Source: Epiperipatus broadwayi
Lineage: Eukaryota; Onychophora; Udeonychophora; Euonychophora; Peripatidae
Direction: 5' to 3'
Length of the DNA stretch: 64,000 nucleotides
NCBI GenBank assembly: GCA_028023455.1
Contig: JAQFVV010006199.1
Coordinates: 5,904,972-5,968,971, forward strand
The first letter of the stretch is position 1, and each line of letters starts with the position of its first letter. The notes below the pieces were generated by a model. It was not told the DNA's origin and did no database searches. It was given only the letters and a program-made list of their open reading frames with translations. Both the position numbers and the translations under genes were made by a program. This document shows positions 12,405 through 25,145 of the stretch, in pieces.

Positions 12405-13560
12405 TCAATCATTATCAATCTGCAGAGTAAAAATCTCTCCAAATTTACTCCATCTTCGATCTCTAGCCTCTCTTTTCCACATCACCTCCCCCATATTTCC
12501 TTATTTCATCAATCTATCTCATATGTGGTCTCTTTTTATGTAGTTTACAATCTCTTGGAATCCAGTTTATGGTTTTAATTATCCATTTATTATCATCTCT
12601 TCTAGCAATATTTCCAGCCCAACTTCACTTCTGTCTTTTAATTTTTTCAATGATGTCAACAGCACCTGTTTGTTCTCTTACCCATGTATTTCATTTTCAA
12701 TCTCTTCTTGTTACTCCTAACACGCATCTCTTTATACTTCATTGAGGGGTCTGAAATTTCTGTATTGTTCTTCTGTTAAGTGTCTAAATCTCAGATCCAT
12801 AAGTAAGAACTGGTAACATATATTTATTAAAAATATTTCTTTTCAAACACATCAAAAGCACTTTGACCAAGCTTAATTCTATGATTAATTTCATGCATTA
12901 TATTTCCAACTGTAATAATAGTTAACTTCTTTTAACTCATCACTATCAATCTTTATTTCCATTTTTGAGAAAATCCATTGAACATCAATTTAGTCTTTTT
13001 TAACATTTACCTTTAGTCCTATTTTCTTAATTTTATCTGATAACTCTTACAACTTTTCCAGAAGCTCTAAAGCATTATTTTTTAAAATATCATCAGCAAA
13101 ATCTAGATGACTTAAATATTCTCCATTTACTTTTATTTTTTTAGCATCCCATTTTAATTCACAAAATATTTCTTACATCACTATTATAAAAAGTTTTGGA
13201 GATATAGAATCACTCTGTCATGCACACTTCTCAATAATTAAGAGAATAAGGATGATACAGATTTAATAAACTGGCAATTTTTAGTTGTGATCTTTGTTTA
13301 AAATAATGCAATCACTAATGAATCAGATTTGAAATGGATTTGAGATAGTAATTTCAATTTGGTCAAGATTGTATGTTTAGGCAATTCCTATTAGATATAT
13401 CTCATACTACTATTACTAATATAAAATGGAGAGGTCTAGAAAAGATGGTCTTAATATACCTATCTTACTCAATGTAATATTCCTTATTAAAGTGATAGAA
13501 ATATTCATAATATCAGTAATAATATAGTAGAGAACTTTATCTTGATTAATGTCATATAAA
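12405..13560 (-). pseudogene. RTE-type LINE reverse transcriptase remnant
   Basis: Read on minus from high to low coordinate, the RT blocks appear in order. QSDSISPKLF (about 13190-13220) corresponds to the GxRQGDxISPKLF motif. Then come VNGEYLSHLDFADDI (the FADD catalytic box, both Asp kept), SDKIKKIGLKVNVKK, VTSSYLWIWDL (the yGsETW region), a Lys/Arg-rich block with VRSNKKR and KRTNR, GLEILLEEM (GHIARR position), LDSKRL and finally YEIDEIRK (RWxDEI position) followed by RSKWSKFGE. This is the full RT-to-C-terminus order of RTE-related elements. Many stops and frameshifts make it non-functional. It ends at a perfect-looking palindrome at 13561. Confidence 0.75.
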
Positions 13561-13664
13561 GAAAAGCTTTAACAAAAAGTAATTTTAAACAACTAGGCTT
13601 AGCTAGCTTTTGACAATGCTAGTTAAGCTTAGTTATTTAAAATTACTTTTTGTTAAAGCTTTTC
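13561..13664. repeat. 47-bp-arm palindrome
   Basis: The left arm 13561-13607 (starting GAAAAGCTTTAACAAAAAGT) is reverse-complementary to 13618-13664 with three mismatches, around a 10-nt centre TTTTGACAAT. It lies between two LINE relics in opposite orientation (minus RT ending at 13560, plus endonuclease from about 13790). It could be a foldback element, a long-stem hairpin RNA source or an inversion junction. Confidence 0.85.
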
Positions 13665-13789
13665 TAAATAGGGGAAAAGTAGGAAGTAGTGGTAATTCTA
13701 AAGGGAATGTGTAAATGTTTAAAGAACTGAATAGAGCATAGCACTGATAGGTAAGAAGCTGTCAAGATTTAAGATTGTATAGCTGTTTT

Positions 13790-14480
13790 TAGTAAAACTT
13801 AACATCCACTAGAAAAGGAAATTTAATAGAACATAAAGATGGCTATAATTTTTTTTGGAAAGAGACTGAATATGTTTTGTTTAGTGAAAATTTTAACATA
13901 ATATCTTCTATGCTGGAAATTCATTAATGTGATAATGAAAGACTAGTAGGATTAAAACATATCTTGCACGATGATATCTATGTCACGTTTATTAGTACAT
14001 AGGTTCAACATTAGATTCAGGGAATTCAAGACAAAAAAGTTTTTTATTTCTTGCTGGATAATGTTATTATAGCAATACCATTAAAAGATCAATTTTTTTT
14101 TTATTGGGGATCTTAATGCATATGTTGACACAATAGTAGACTTGATCAAAATTTATTGGAAATAATGATAATGATCCAATAAGTCAAATGATACATTGCT
14201 ATTGAATTTTTACATTATACATGAATCATTACAAACATTTTATTTAGGTATATAAAAAAAGAAATTGTTATATGCAGCAATGCTCAAAACAATGTATTTA
14301 ATAGATTGTATTATAGATAGAAGTCAGAATACAAGAGTTCATATTGCACTAGCATTTCATGACTTTGGATAATTGTATTATACTAGCAATATTCTTCCAA
14401 TAAAAACATATCAGTATTTCATCTTTTTAGACAGACTTGAAGATAAACTTTTTAAAATAAATATGATCTATATTTGCCCA
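13790..14480 (+). pseudogene. LINE endonuclease half, CFDP2-like family
   Basis: Plus-strand pieces match, in order, the endonuclease of the LINE often annotated as craniofacial development protein 2-like. HKDGYNFFWKETE stands at the GYtFFWkG block. Then come FYFLLDNVI-AIPLKDQ (the FY..L...I..IP..D block), a GDLNAYVDTIVD string at the GDFNARVG catalytic motif, IITNILFRY (LIITNTxFR) and KSEYKSSYCTSIS near the region before SDH. Frames change several times with stops in each, so the copy is dead. No RT part follows, so it is truncated or rearranged at its 3' side. Confidence 0.6.
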
Positions 14481-17076
14481 GAAATCATGTTCAAGTTCAA
14501 AATAAAATTCTTTTTAAAAATCTGTTAGTCTTCATTCACTTCGTATTTCCAATCATGTAGATACACTTAGACAAAAATAGATTCAATAGGACAACATTCA
14601 GCAAGATGAAGAATGATTGTTTTATTATCCTCCATGCATATTTTTTTGTTTTGTAACATTTTTTTTTTTTCAAAATATTTCATATAGATTATTTTTGACA
14701 AGAAAATTTTAAATGCTTTTAAAACCAAAATATACTAATATATATATTTTATTATTATCAAATTTGAAATCATGCTTAATATAGTCAAAAAGCAGCAAAA
14801 GAGCTATTAACAAAAAAAATTATACAGGTGACATCAGATTATCTGGGCTAATAAATAAAAAATGTTTGAGTAATTGGATTGATAGAAAATAATGATTAAG
14901 TAATTTCATCTGACATTTGATTTTTCTGTTATGAATGTCAAAGTTCTATAACCGTCACATTTAATCAATTCCGTCTGCTGCTGCTTCTTGTCAAATATTT
15001 AATTGATTAAAAGCACCATAAAATTTTTCTTTGTTCAAATATGCTTCCTTTAGTAAACATTTTACTTTGGCTTTAGCTTTAGACTAAAGCACTCTTTAAT
15101 ATAACAGTAAAGACTGTAATTAACATATACAAGACTTTAATATGTAATGTCACATTTTATAAAAATCAATTCCCATTTGATCAAATGGCGTACCTCTATA
15201 TAAATAATGAAACGTAAAAAAATTATACATATATCAAAACAAACAATAAATTTAAATATAAAATATTAAATGACCTTTGGATAAAATGCCGCCTGTAGTG
15301 TTATTGTTGTATATACTCTATAGTATTATTATGATATACTGAGAGACTGTGAATTTACTTTTTAAATTGATATATTAAAGCTTAAATTTGTCTGGTTTGA
15401 GCTCAGCTACTAAATAAGTTTATTAAAAAAATATCTGATATAAAAAATGTACATTGTTGTAGTATCTTGATACTACAAACTGCATTTTTTTAAAAAATTA
15501 TTTATTAATATATATAAATAATATTTATTTTATAGTGTTTTTGTTGTTGTTGTTTTTAATGGATTTACGTTTCGGTTATATTTCATTTAAGATTGGAAAA
15601 AATACTGGTTCTAATCAGTCATTTCTTCTATGGTAATGATTCAACAATTCTCAAATTACAATTCATTTACAAATCAAGTCTTTATATATATAAATATATG
15701 TGGGTGCCAATTTAGTATTTGTGTACTATTATAAATTTAATAAAACAATCAAATGATTATAAAAATAGAAAGAAATGTCTGACAAAGTCAATAATAAAAC
15801 TTTAATTATGAAAGCAAATATTCATCTGCTAAGATAGGTATCAAATAAAAATAAGCAAATTGATCATGTTTGGAATATATGGAAAACACATTTACGAATA
15901 ACCATTCTCATACCATCCACTTCTATTCTCATATCTACTTTATCCTTTTGTCTAGACTTATTATTATATATATATAAAAGGTGATGTACTATAGTTTTAT
16001 AATTGCTATTTAAGGTTTAACAGTGATGGTTCAATTATTAAATTAGTTTACTTTTTGTTTTAGACTTTGTAATTTCTAAGACTTATTTGAATTAAAACCA
16101 AGACTATATTTAAAAACTTTGTGAGATTGTTGAATCTAATAACAATACTAAAAAAATGTGAACTTTACTTTTATTTTGTTTATCTAATATTATTAACGGA
16201 AAATAGTATGAAGGATTGATTTATTTTTGAATAGTTTGCTTTTTATATACATAAAAAAATAATTATATTTGTATATAGAAAAATTGTTCACACATATATG
16301 AGAGATGATATTTTTTAATTAATGCACGTAATGAATTCTAACTTATGTTTGCAAACTTGGCTGTAAACAAAAAGATGATACAGTGATTCAAATAATTTTT
16401 TTAAAAAAAATCTGAATTAGATTTATTGGGGGGAGGGGGACATTGACTAGAATTATTATTTAAATTCGAATTTAACTTAAAGAAATAAAACATTTTAATA
16501 GTTTTTCAAAATAAAGGATTGAAAAATATACTTTTAATCTTAAATTAATCCTGATAGTCATATTATTTGTTTTCCAATGTTAAATACTATTTAACTAAAT
16601 AATTCTCAGTTGGATGACATTATAGAGTACTTCATAATGCTGCTGTAGCTTCTGGCTTTATTTTCACTCCTTTGAGCTATCTATAATGCTATTTTTCCAG
16701 TTATGTATTTATCTGAAAGCAAAAACCCAGAACTAAAGTAAATATCGATTTATTACTTTAAAAAAAAAAAAAAAAAAAACATTTTTATTCTAGAAAGAAA
16801 ATATTACAAATGAACCAACAACATCAATGATTGGTAGATTATTTGAGATAACAATTGCTAGACTACTTGTAAATTCCTTTTTTATTGGTTTTTGTTTTTT
16901 CAAAAATATAAATTTATTATTGCTACTATTGTAACATGTTTATTAGTAGGATGTTAAAATGGGAGTTTAATTCTTTGTTTCAATGGTTGTGTATCTGTAT
17001 TGTAGATCCCTAGAATATTTTGTTGCTTGTTGTATTGATATTTTCTTAGAGTGTGTGATGAATTCAACTTGAAGGT
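14481..17076. other. AT-rich DNA, no gene seen
   Basis: No supported gene. It holds a short hairpin (15442-15490), (TA)n near 15964, a G-rich patch GGGGGGAGGGGG at 16428-16439 and an A20 run at 16760. Confidence 0.5.
15442..15490. repeat. Hairpin with perfect 10-bp core arms
   Basis: TTGTAGTATC and GATACTACAA (15457-15478) are perfect reverse complements around TT. The stem can extend outward through AAAAAATG at 15442 and CATTTTTT at 15483. Short and AT-rich; function unknown. Confidence 0.6.
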
Positions 17077-19239
17077 TTAGGTGCTAGGCAGTTGTGGTAT
17101 AGTGAATAGGCTCAATGTGTCTTCACACTGGGCTTTTGAAACAAGGATTTCATTTCTTTTCTTCATTTTGATTAGTTTTTTTATGAAATAAATGTCCTCA
17201 TTCAGGTGCAGTGTTGTAAAAATTTTCATGCACCTAACTATCCAAATAGCATATGTTAAGAATATCAAGAGTCTAATCACTGCTATTGTTCTGGTTTTTA
17301 GGCAGTCTTTTAATGAGAGAATTTTATAGTAATCAATTTTTGAGTGTTCATAGATAATTTTCCTGATATTTCCCAGCCATATATAGTTAAACATAATGTG
17401 GTGAAATGTTTCTTCTTGTCTCTTGCAGTTGATGCAGATTGGATCTATTTTTGCAATTTGTCTTTTATAGAATAGGAAAAGGTTGGTAGGCATTGCCTCC
17501 AGATTGATTTTTATTATAAGGTAAAGATACTTAGATTCCATGTTCCAGAATTTGAAAAGTGATGTGATTCTTTTATTGATAATGCCAAGTTTCAAGTCAC
17601 CAGTTTTAACATTCAGGTTAAGGAGCTCTTATGTGTCCCAGATTTTAAGTTTCTTATCAAATAGTTCCTTTGTGAGAGACATGTGTGTGTTAAGTAGTTC
17701 AATGATGGTGTTAATCCAGATCTTTTTTGTAGGAGGTGGGCAATCTGTTGGGAAGACTTTCTGTGATTTGTTTATGCCCATATCTTTTGATAAGATTAGT
17801 GATTAAGATGTGAAATTTTTGGACATAGAAAGCTTGGATGGAGTAAAACAACATGCCATTAAATCTTTTAGGTTGTTGTATCTTTTAAATGCTGATGGCA
17901 GCTGTTTTTTCACCTTAGAATAATATGACACTTAGGGTGTTTATTTTTTTAATAAAGGTATTTATTATTTTGATAATTGGGAGGTAATAATTACTTTTGC
18001 TCATTATTTTCATATTCATGAGTGCTACTTTGCCTTGTAGAGAGAGATATACTTTGGAAAGTGTACCAGTGATTCTTTTCATGAATAATATAATAGAGTC
18101 TTTAATTTCTTTGGACATAGCACTTAGCGATTTGTGTATGGAGAAGCCAAGGAATTTTTGTGGTTCAGCAGTGAATTAAATTAATTTTTTTGCCAGAACT
18201 GATTCTCCAAACTGATTTTTGAGAATTGATGCTTAGGCCAGTTTCTTTGGTAAATTGTTCTATGACATTGTACAGTTTGTTAACGTATTTAGTGGATAGT
18301 AGAATCACTAGCACGTCATCCATGTAAGCAAATGCTTTGATTTGTTTGTGTAGTTTTGGAATGTATATTCCTGCTGATTGATCTTCTATTTCTTTGAGCA
18401 GTGGGTTAATATAGGAGATAAAAAGTAAGGCACTGGGGGGACCTTGCAGAGTTGAAATTTCAGGTTTGAGTCCTTGTGCGATGCTACCATTTAGTATTAT
18501 AAGAATTTGTCTGTTTTCCAAAAAGTTGTCCAGGATGGATTATCTCCCTGAGAACAGAGAAGTTATTAAGTATGTTCAGTAGTTTGTTTACTCTGACAGA
18601 AGCAAATGCAACAGTGATATCCAATTGCTCTGCAATGGATTTGGATTGTCTGGGAAGTCTGATATAGTCTATTAGAACTTTAACTTTTCCTATGGTTGAC
18701 ATTGCTGAAGAAACTTTTTTCGCAAATTGGCATGGCATAATGTTTTGATGATTTTTGCCTGAATTTGATCTTTTATCATTGATTCAATGATTTTGATTAA
18801 TAGTGGTGTCATGGATATTGACTTTATGCTTGTGAGTTTGGAGGCATCTTGATGTTTCTTGATGAATGGCACCAGCACTACTGGGTATAAATAAGGTATA
18901 TTTCTTTTTTGTTCTGCAAGGTAGTTGATCATCTTAAACATTGATTGGAATGATTATGTTACTGAGATGTGATATAAATTTTGGGATACCATGAAGACCC
19001 AGATGAACATGATCAGGGAGAGATGTAAGCTTTTCTTTTAACATCTTTTCCGTAATTCCATGTCCCTCCCAGTCTCCACATTTTATCCCTTCACAGTCTT
19101 CATTTTGATGATATCTTTGAAGTTTTTGTTGAAAAAAGTGCATTATTTTGTCTAGCATCGGGTCTCCAATAAATGATTGACCATTTAAATTAATGGTAGA
19201 AGGAATAGTTTGTTGACCGTAAATTATTTTAATATACAT
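17077..19239 (-). pseudogene. L1/Tx1-like LINE ORF2, RT to C-terminal zinc finger
   Basis: Read on minus from 19239 down. First comes a pre-RT block with TSLPDHVHLGLHGIPKF. The RT start is LVPFIKKHQDASKLTSIKSI (the P.pKK.da....R.Is block, 18941-18690). The first catalytic block is LDITVAFASVRVNKLL (D kept, the KAFDSV Asp lost). Then come GLKPEISTLQGPPSALLFIS (the QG.plSplLF block) and AYMDDVLV (YxDD box intact, near 18330). The post-RT segment LSKVYLSLQGKVALMN fits the LSl.GRi.liN block. The C-terminal frame 17595-17077 holds CINCKRQEETFHHIMFN, the CxxC..ET..H..F zinc-binding block with its last Cys replaced by Asn. It is a nearly colinear ORF2 broken into at least six frames, and the endonuclease half is missing. 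Confidence 0.75.
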
Positions 19240-19749
19240 ATTGTATTGAAAATTTAGAATAATTGTATTGTAATAATCATTTATTGATATTATATTTTAA
19301 AAATAAAGTAAGTTAATAAATGTACTTATTATTATGATTTATCTTAATAAATAGTATATAATTATCATACCTTTCTTGTATTTTAAATTGTTTATGTGCA
19401 GTAACATTTTTGTCTTAAATAAATTTTAGATGTCATATAATAAACATTAAAATAGACAAGTTTTTGTGGTATAAGTATCTATTTTTATAGATATTAATTT
19501 ATATAGATATATTTTATAATATTTAATTAAAGGGTATGTTATAAACATTTATTATTCATTTGTAATTTTTACATTTATTGTTAATAAATATTAATTCAAT
19601 TAAACAAGCAATATTATTTCAGTTATTAATGTAAATCTATTAGCTAATAAAATTTTAATGCATAGTGACTGTCTTAATTTACATATTTCATAATAAGTAA
19701 TCATAAAATAGTCCCAGGAATCAAATGATTGGATTGGTAATTATATATA

Positions 19750-20648
19750 CACCTGGGTCTCATTTTATGCAGATTATTTTAATGCGATTTTGAAGTTTTG
19801 AAGTTATGCGATTCATGTTTCTTCTTAATATCTTTCATATTTTACTATATTTATTAGATAACAAGAAATTTAAATTATTAATAACTTATTTTGACTTGAA
19901 ATACTTTTTTTTTCTTTCAAAAATATAACACTATATTATCAGCTAACATTAATATGGCCATAAGCTGTATTTAGAATCTTAACTTCTATGTAAATAACCT
20001 ACTTATACTAATGAGTAAATAATAATAATAGATTTATACATACATATAAAAAATCGCAATAAATATTCAAAAATTTTAAACTTTTAAAACATATTTTGTT
20101 AAATATTAACAGAAATAAATATTTTTTTAGATTTTTAAAATAAATAATAACGAAGATTTTATTGATTTTATAAACTGAAAATAATCTTTCGAATGATAAT
20201 GTCTAATCTTTTTGTTTTGATTGCATCTCATTTTTTTAATATAGAAACAGCATGACTGGAAATGGTGCTAGTTGTACACCACATCATGAATCTGATTTCT
20301 TACTAGTTCACAAATGAACTCATATTGTAAAATAGTGGTAATGATTAAAATATGTATGAAAAAATGTAAAATTAAATACTGTAGTTAATAAAAAAAGTAA
20401 AAAAAAAATTGTCTTATATTAGTTTTTTATATATATTTGAAATTTTTTATTAGTCATACTTTATTTTCTTATTTTTGTAATGCAAATTTTAAAGTAATTT
20501 TTCTTCATTGCTTTGCTTTTATGCCAATTTCAGAAAATTACGGGAACCTATCCCCATTTTTCAAGGTAAGTTACATTTATTTTTGTGCAATTTCTTTTGT
20601 GCGTGTTTTCTGAGGAACCTATCTACCACATAAAACAAGACCCAGGTG
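19750..20648. mobile_element. 899-bp TA-target MITE, copy 1
   Basis: It begins CACCTGGGTCTCATTTTATG after TA and ends with AGACCCAGGTG, the inverted form. The subterminal parts are also partly inverted (CATTTTATGCAG against ACCACATAAAACA). The right flank has TG where TA is expected. A second copy lies in the opposite orientation at 57254-58159 (906 bp) and has TA on both sides. The terminal CA, the TA target and the TTTTATGCGATT strings fit a pogo/Tigger-like Tc1-mariner derivative, which is inference. No transposase frame remains. A splice-like motif inside (CAG at 20534, GTAAGT at 20564) is element sequence shared with the other copy. Confidence 0.75.
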
Positions 20649-20689
20649 TGTATATATTATATATTACATTGTTTCTTATAAATTCAATC

Positions 20690-20915
<226 letters not shown>

Positions 20916-20923
20916 TGAGCTAG

Positions 20924-22640
20924 GTATACATTTTATATGATAATAGATTAATTAATTTATTATAGCTAGATGTTTAGCAAATAATTAAAAAATCACTATA
21001 ATTATTTTAATCGTTATATATAATAGTTACTGTGGATAAAAAAAAATCCATATTTAAACTAGTTTGATAGTTTATAAAGTATAAATAATTTAATTATTTA
21101 GAGGAAACAAAGGCAATTATAATTGGTTGTTAGTATTATTTAGAGGAAAAAAAGGCAATTATAATTGGATGTTAGTATATTATTTTAAACTATTATTTAT
21201 TGAATGTATGTTACAATAACTTATTATTTACCTAAAAGATCATAATTTTGTGTTGTCATAAGATTAGTAACTGTATGCATTGAAATTGATATTAATGAGT
21301 TAGTTTGTTTACATTTGAAGCTTATCCATATAGTTTATATTTAATTGAGATATTGGGCTTTTAATATTTATTTTAAATAGAGTACTAATAATTCTATACA
21401 TATAGAGTAGTTATAATTTATAGTTTAATGTTTAGGTTTCATTGATTTGAAGAATAACTTATTGTGATTTGCTAATTATATTTGTAAGCATAATAAATAA
21501 GAATCTTTCATTTATTTTATGTTGTTATGATTTGGGTATCATAATTTGTGGGATTATTTGAATTATTGGTTTTCATTTTATATCATTATATGTTGATACA
21601 AGTTGTGAGGTATATTAGGTAAGTCATTCTTATACATTCTGTTTTTGTTGTAGTTTTAGCATTGTAAACATTTTATCCTATTACAATTTGATGCCTCAAT
21701 TTATGGGGCAATCTAAAGTATTGGCTTCTTGCACTTTTAGTTCATTACAATTTGGAAATCTCTAATTCCATTGCAATTTGGCATCTCTAAATGAGGATTT
21801 GAATGTGTGTTAGTCAGCAAATCTTGCACACATTATCATCATTATCATTTCATTTTATTACAATTGTTGTTACAATGTGTAGTGTATTATTAAACTAGGA
21901 CCATTTCATTATTGATCATTTTATTACATTACAGTATGTACAGAAATGTAATATAAAAATGAAGCGTATTTTGTGTGTACATGTGCTTATTTCATTCTTT
22001 GGTTTCTAATGAAAATATAAATATTTTAGAAATTATATGTACACTAGAGTTATTTGTGTAGCATTTTAATTATTGTAGGCTAAAAATAATTAAATTTCTT
22101 TATTCAAGTTTAAAAAAATTAATTGTTTAATATTTATAAGAGGCAAAAATGTTTTAAATTATAAAAATTTAATGATGTGGAATTCATAAAAATATATCAT
22201 GGTAAACAATGTTATCTTTTAAAACTTTTTTTATTATTAAATTTTACCTGTATGATAATATTTTTCATTTCAATTTTAAAGCAATAAATTAATAGGTCTC
22301 TAACATTCTGCATAAAATTGCCCATGTGAAAATCAGGATTCTGCTAGTCAAAGGCCAACTTTTTCAAATGTTTGACTTTGGGAGTTATTTATTATCATTG
22401 CATATGCAAGACATAGCATAAATGTATCTGTAATGAAATTAAATGCTAATTATTTAATTAATTTCTTTAGTTTATGCACCAGATAATGTTTTATTATTAT
22501 TGTTTAAATCATTGGTACTTTGGTATTAAACCTGCAATATAAGGGAAATAGGAGGCCTTTTCACACCCACAATAAATGTGTAATGTCATGATAACATCAT
22601 AGTGAAAGGAAATAAACTTTGTGATTATATGTGCATAAAC
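20924..22640. other. AT-rich DNA with small direct repeats
   Basis: A 42-bp unit (TTATTTAGAGGAA..CAATTATAATTGG.TGTTAGTAT) is present twice in tandem at 21093-21176. Near 21680-21800 the phrase TTACAATTTG / TTGCAATTTGGCATCTC recurs. No gene seen. Confidence 0.6.
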
Positions 22641-22974
22641 GTGTTTTTTTTTATCAACACGATCTTTTTTCCATAAATACTTCAACAATTTCAGTCTCAT
22701 AATTAATATGTATTTTTTTTCAGTGGGTTTTTTTTTGTGAAGGAGGTTAATGTGTTTATAACAAAAATATATTTATTATCATTTCTGTTGAAAATCCCAG
22801 TCCGTGTGGAAATGTGTTTTTCTTTATCAATGCGATCTGATTTTTTTTGTAATATTTCGACATTTTTAGTCCCATAATTAATATATATATTTTTTTGTGG
22901 GTTTTTTTTTTTTTTTGGTTTAATTTGTTTATTAAAAAAAGTATGTTTATTAACATTTCTGTTGAAATTCCCAG
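22641..22974. repeat. Two tandem copies of a ~173-bp unit
   Basis: The block from GTGTTTTTTTTTATCAACAC at 22641 through GTTGAAAATCCCAG is repeated from 22814 (GTGTTTTTCTTTATCAATGC) to 22974 (GTTGAAATTCCCAG). Both contain a shared CATAATTAATATgTATTTTTTT phrase. The minus frames here are not convincing genes. Confidence 0.7.
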
Positions 22975-23121
22975 CATACTCTGCAGTGAAATGCTAAATT
23001 TTTGGAAGGAAAATTTTTAGTACAGATCTTCATTTTCTATGGTAATATTAAACTTTTTGTTTCAAGGTGACAATACCTGTGATATATTACACAATAAATA
23101 TCATATAAGTATACTTCATGT

Positions 23122-23520
23122 GTTTTTATAAACATTATTTAAAAACCAAAATCATTCACTGTTTGTTTAGTAACAATTTTTTTTGTGTAATGGTGTCATT
23201 TCTTTAAGATTGCAAATCATTTTTTTTTTTTTGGATTGGAAATGTCATTCTTAAAAGTTGTTAGTGTGAAAGTTATACATATAGTTAATGTCTTTTTATA
23301 AATATTATTTAAAAACTAAAGTCATTTACCATTTGTATAGTGCATATTTAAACTAACAATTTTTTTTTTGTGTAATGCTGTCATTTCATTAAGATAACAA
23401 ATCACATTTTTTTTGCTTTCAAATGTCGTTCTTCATTAAGATTACAAATCTTTTTTTTTATTTATTTCAAATGTTCTTAAAAGTTGTTAGTGTCCAAGTT
23501 GTACACATTTGAATGTCTTG
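23122..23520. repeat. Direct repeats of a ~165-bp T-rich unit
   Basis: TTTTTATAAACATTATTTAAAAACC near 23122 recurs as TTTTTATAAATATTATTTAAAAACT near 23291. The following AACAATTTTTTTTGTGTAAT, TCATTaAGATtaCAAATC and TTCTTAAAAGTTGTTAGTGT phrases recur too, the last at both 23250 and 23472. Confidence 0.6.
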
Positions 23521-23580
23521 TTTAAAATTATACATTTATTGAAAATGCTAAATATATTATGTTTTTACTTTTATTTAGTT

Positions 23581-23843
23581 TTAGTGCTGCAACACAGAGC
23601 CTGTATTAGGCTTGTTGTGTCTGTTCACATTCATATCAATCTCCTGATAACTTTGTAAATCTTACCAAAATACCATGTACAAGATCTGTATATGCATTGT
23701 TTTTTTTTTCAAAAAAATATTCTGTACAAGATCCATGTACACATTATTTTGGTCTGATTCCAAAATTACAAAGTTATCAGCGGATTGATATGAATGTGAA
23801 TAGGTGCAATAGGTCTAATTTATGCTCCATATTGCAGCTCTAA
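23581..23843. mobile_element. Inverted-repeat element with ~110-bp arms
   Basis: The left arm (TTAGTGCTGCAACACAGAGC ... CACATTCATATCAATCTCCT ... GTACAAGATC) returns reverse-complemented at the right. There CACATTCATATCAATCCGCT is found on the complement, and the arm ends TTGCAGCTCTAA at 23843. The centre is a T/A run near 23700. Almost the whole element can fold into one long hairpin. TTAGnGCTGCAA is a possible terminal repeat. No coding capacity. Confidence 0.7.
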
Positions 23844-24004
23844 TACCAAAGTATCAAATCAACTTTTTGAAATAATGCATGATGCAAAAATATTCTTCTG
23901 CTTCTATCCAGACCATCAATACAAAAATATTTTCATGAACTTAAATTGAATATTAATTTTAAAATGGCATTCACCACTAAAAGTCAATCACTTTTAAGAT
24001 TATC

Positions 24005-24355
24005 CTAAAGCAAATTATTAATAATACAGTCAAGCGACAAATTATTTATATTAGTTTCATGGTCTATATTTTGCACATTAAGAAACAGTAACAACTCATA
24101 AAAGCCTACTATTTCTTGAATTTCTTCAGTTTTAAACATATTTATATTTATTTCAGGATGTATGCATATAGTTGATATTTCAGAGAATATGCCTAGATTT
24201 GATAGGGGAAAATCTTGTAAAATAGGATATAGATATATTTTATTTATGTATCTAGATAATTTTTGTATATATATATTGTGTGTATGTATTTTATTTCTGT
24301 ATTCATAAATAGTGATTGAGATTGATATATATAATCCAAATATTTTAATATACAA
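24005..24355 (-). other. Unrecognised 116-residue open frame
   Basis: A minus frame with ATG and ordinary Ile/Asn-rich AT-driven composition, and no motif I recognise. Its middle (FPLSNLGIFSEISTICIHPE) is less simple than chance frames nearby, so a decayed coding segment is possible. No splice, promoter or neighbour evidence supports it. Confidence 0.15.
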
Positions 24356-25076
24356 ATTTTAAATATAATAATGAATTGTATGGCTAGTTATTCAAAAGAT
24401 CATGTAATCGCTAAATCTTCAAATGCCACATTTAACACAATAGTTCTATTCAATTGACCAAATACGCTTTTTTTTTTTTGCTTTAAATCAGCTGAGAATT
24501 CATACGTCTACTACTGTATTAAAATGGTAGGGCAAAGTTGTATTAGGAAACTATTAAGTGTTTTTGTCTTATAATTTACAAAATTGAGTACTGTAATTCT
24601 GAATCACTGAGATAAGATTTAAATATTTTTTGAAAAAAGTATTATAATTGAAAGTGAATAATTTTCATAGCAAAGCATAATAACTAAAATTTTACAAGAT
24701 AACTGAAATAAATATCTAGATTCTTTTCATGAGCATATCTTTCTATATTAATATCAATAATACTAATAATTAAAATCATGTAGTTATAGTCTTAGAGTAG
24801 ATTATTAGAAACCAAAATGTCTGTGATGGTTGAATCTGATGAAGTATAATGTTGATAGGATCTTATCTCAGCTAAAAGAAATACTGAGCCCACAAACTAT
24901 CACACAATCTTTTTTGCTTTCTTTCAACATCTCCATATTCATTGATAATTAAAGTTTACAATAATAGCTTTGGAGTGGAGTAAGTAAATAATGAATTTTC
25001 CATACAGCTCCAAACACATATGCAAAATGATGCTTTCTATCTTATCATTATTCCACTCACTGATAATCTATATCAG

Positions 25077-25145
25077 TGATTACTGTGGAAATGTAATATC
25101 TACCAAGGCCGTAAACCTCAAGAATATGCGCGTGAAAATGCGAAG
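25077..25145 (+). CDS. Candidate internal exon, gene not recognised
   Basis: A 69-nt GC-richer block sits between an acceptor (CTATATCAG|TGATTAC) and a strong donor (GCGAAG|GTAAGG). With an intron entering in phase 2 it is fully open and reads DYCGNVISTKAVNLKNMRVK followed by MR, leaving in phase 2. A second frame, after an initial stop, reads NIYQGRKPQEYARENAK and looks equally protein-like, so the frame is uncertain. The phase-2 exit fits the start of the exon-like block at 29341, which needs one base to complete a codon. Both could belong to one plus-strand gene, perhaps the one starting at 3304, but at least one linking exon would be missing. Confidence 0.3.

Noticed and set aside
12253-12543. 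96-residue plus frame with a His run
   Set aside because: Part is antisense to the C-terminal end of the RTE remnant and the His run comes from a CAT repeat.
17540-18179. Plus-strand frames at 17540-17806 and 17997-18179
   Set aside because: They are antisense to the better supported minus-strand LINE ORF2.
20534-20569. Exon-like block with CAG before and GTAAGT after
   Set aside because: It lies inside MITE copy 1 and the same sequence is present in copy 2, so it is element sequence and not a host exon.
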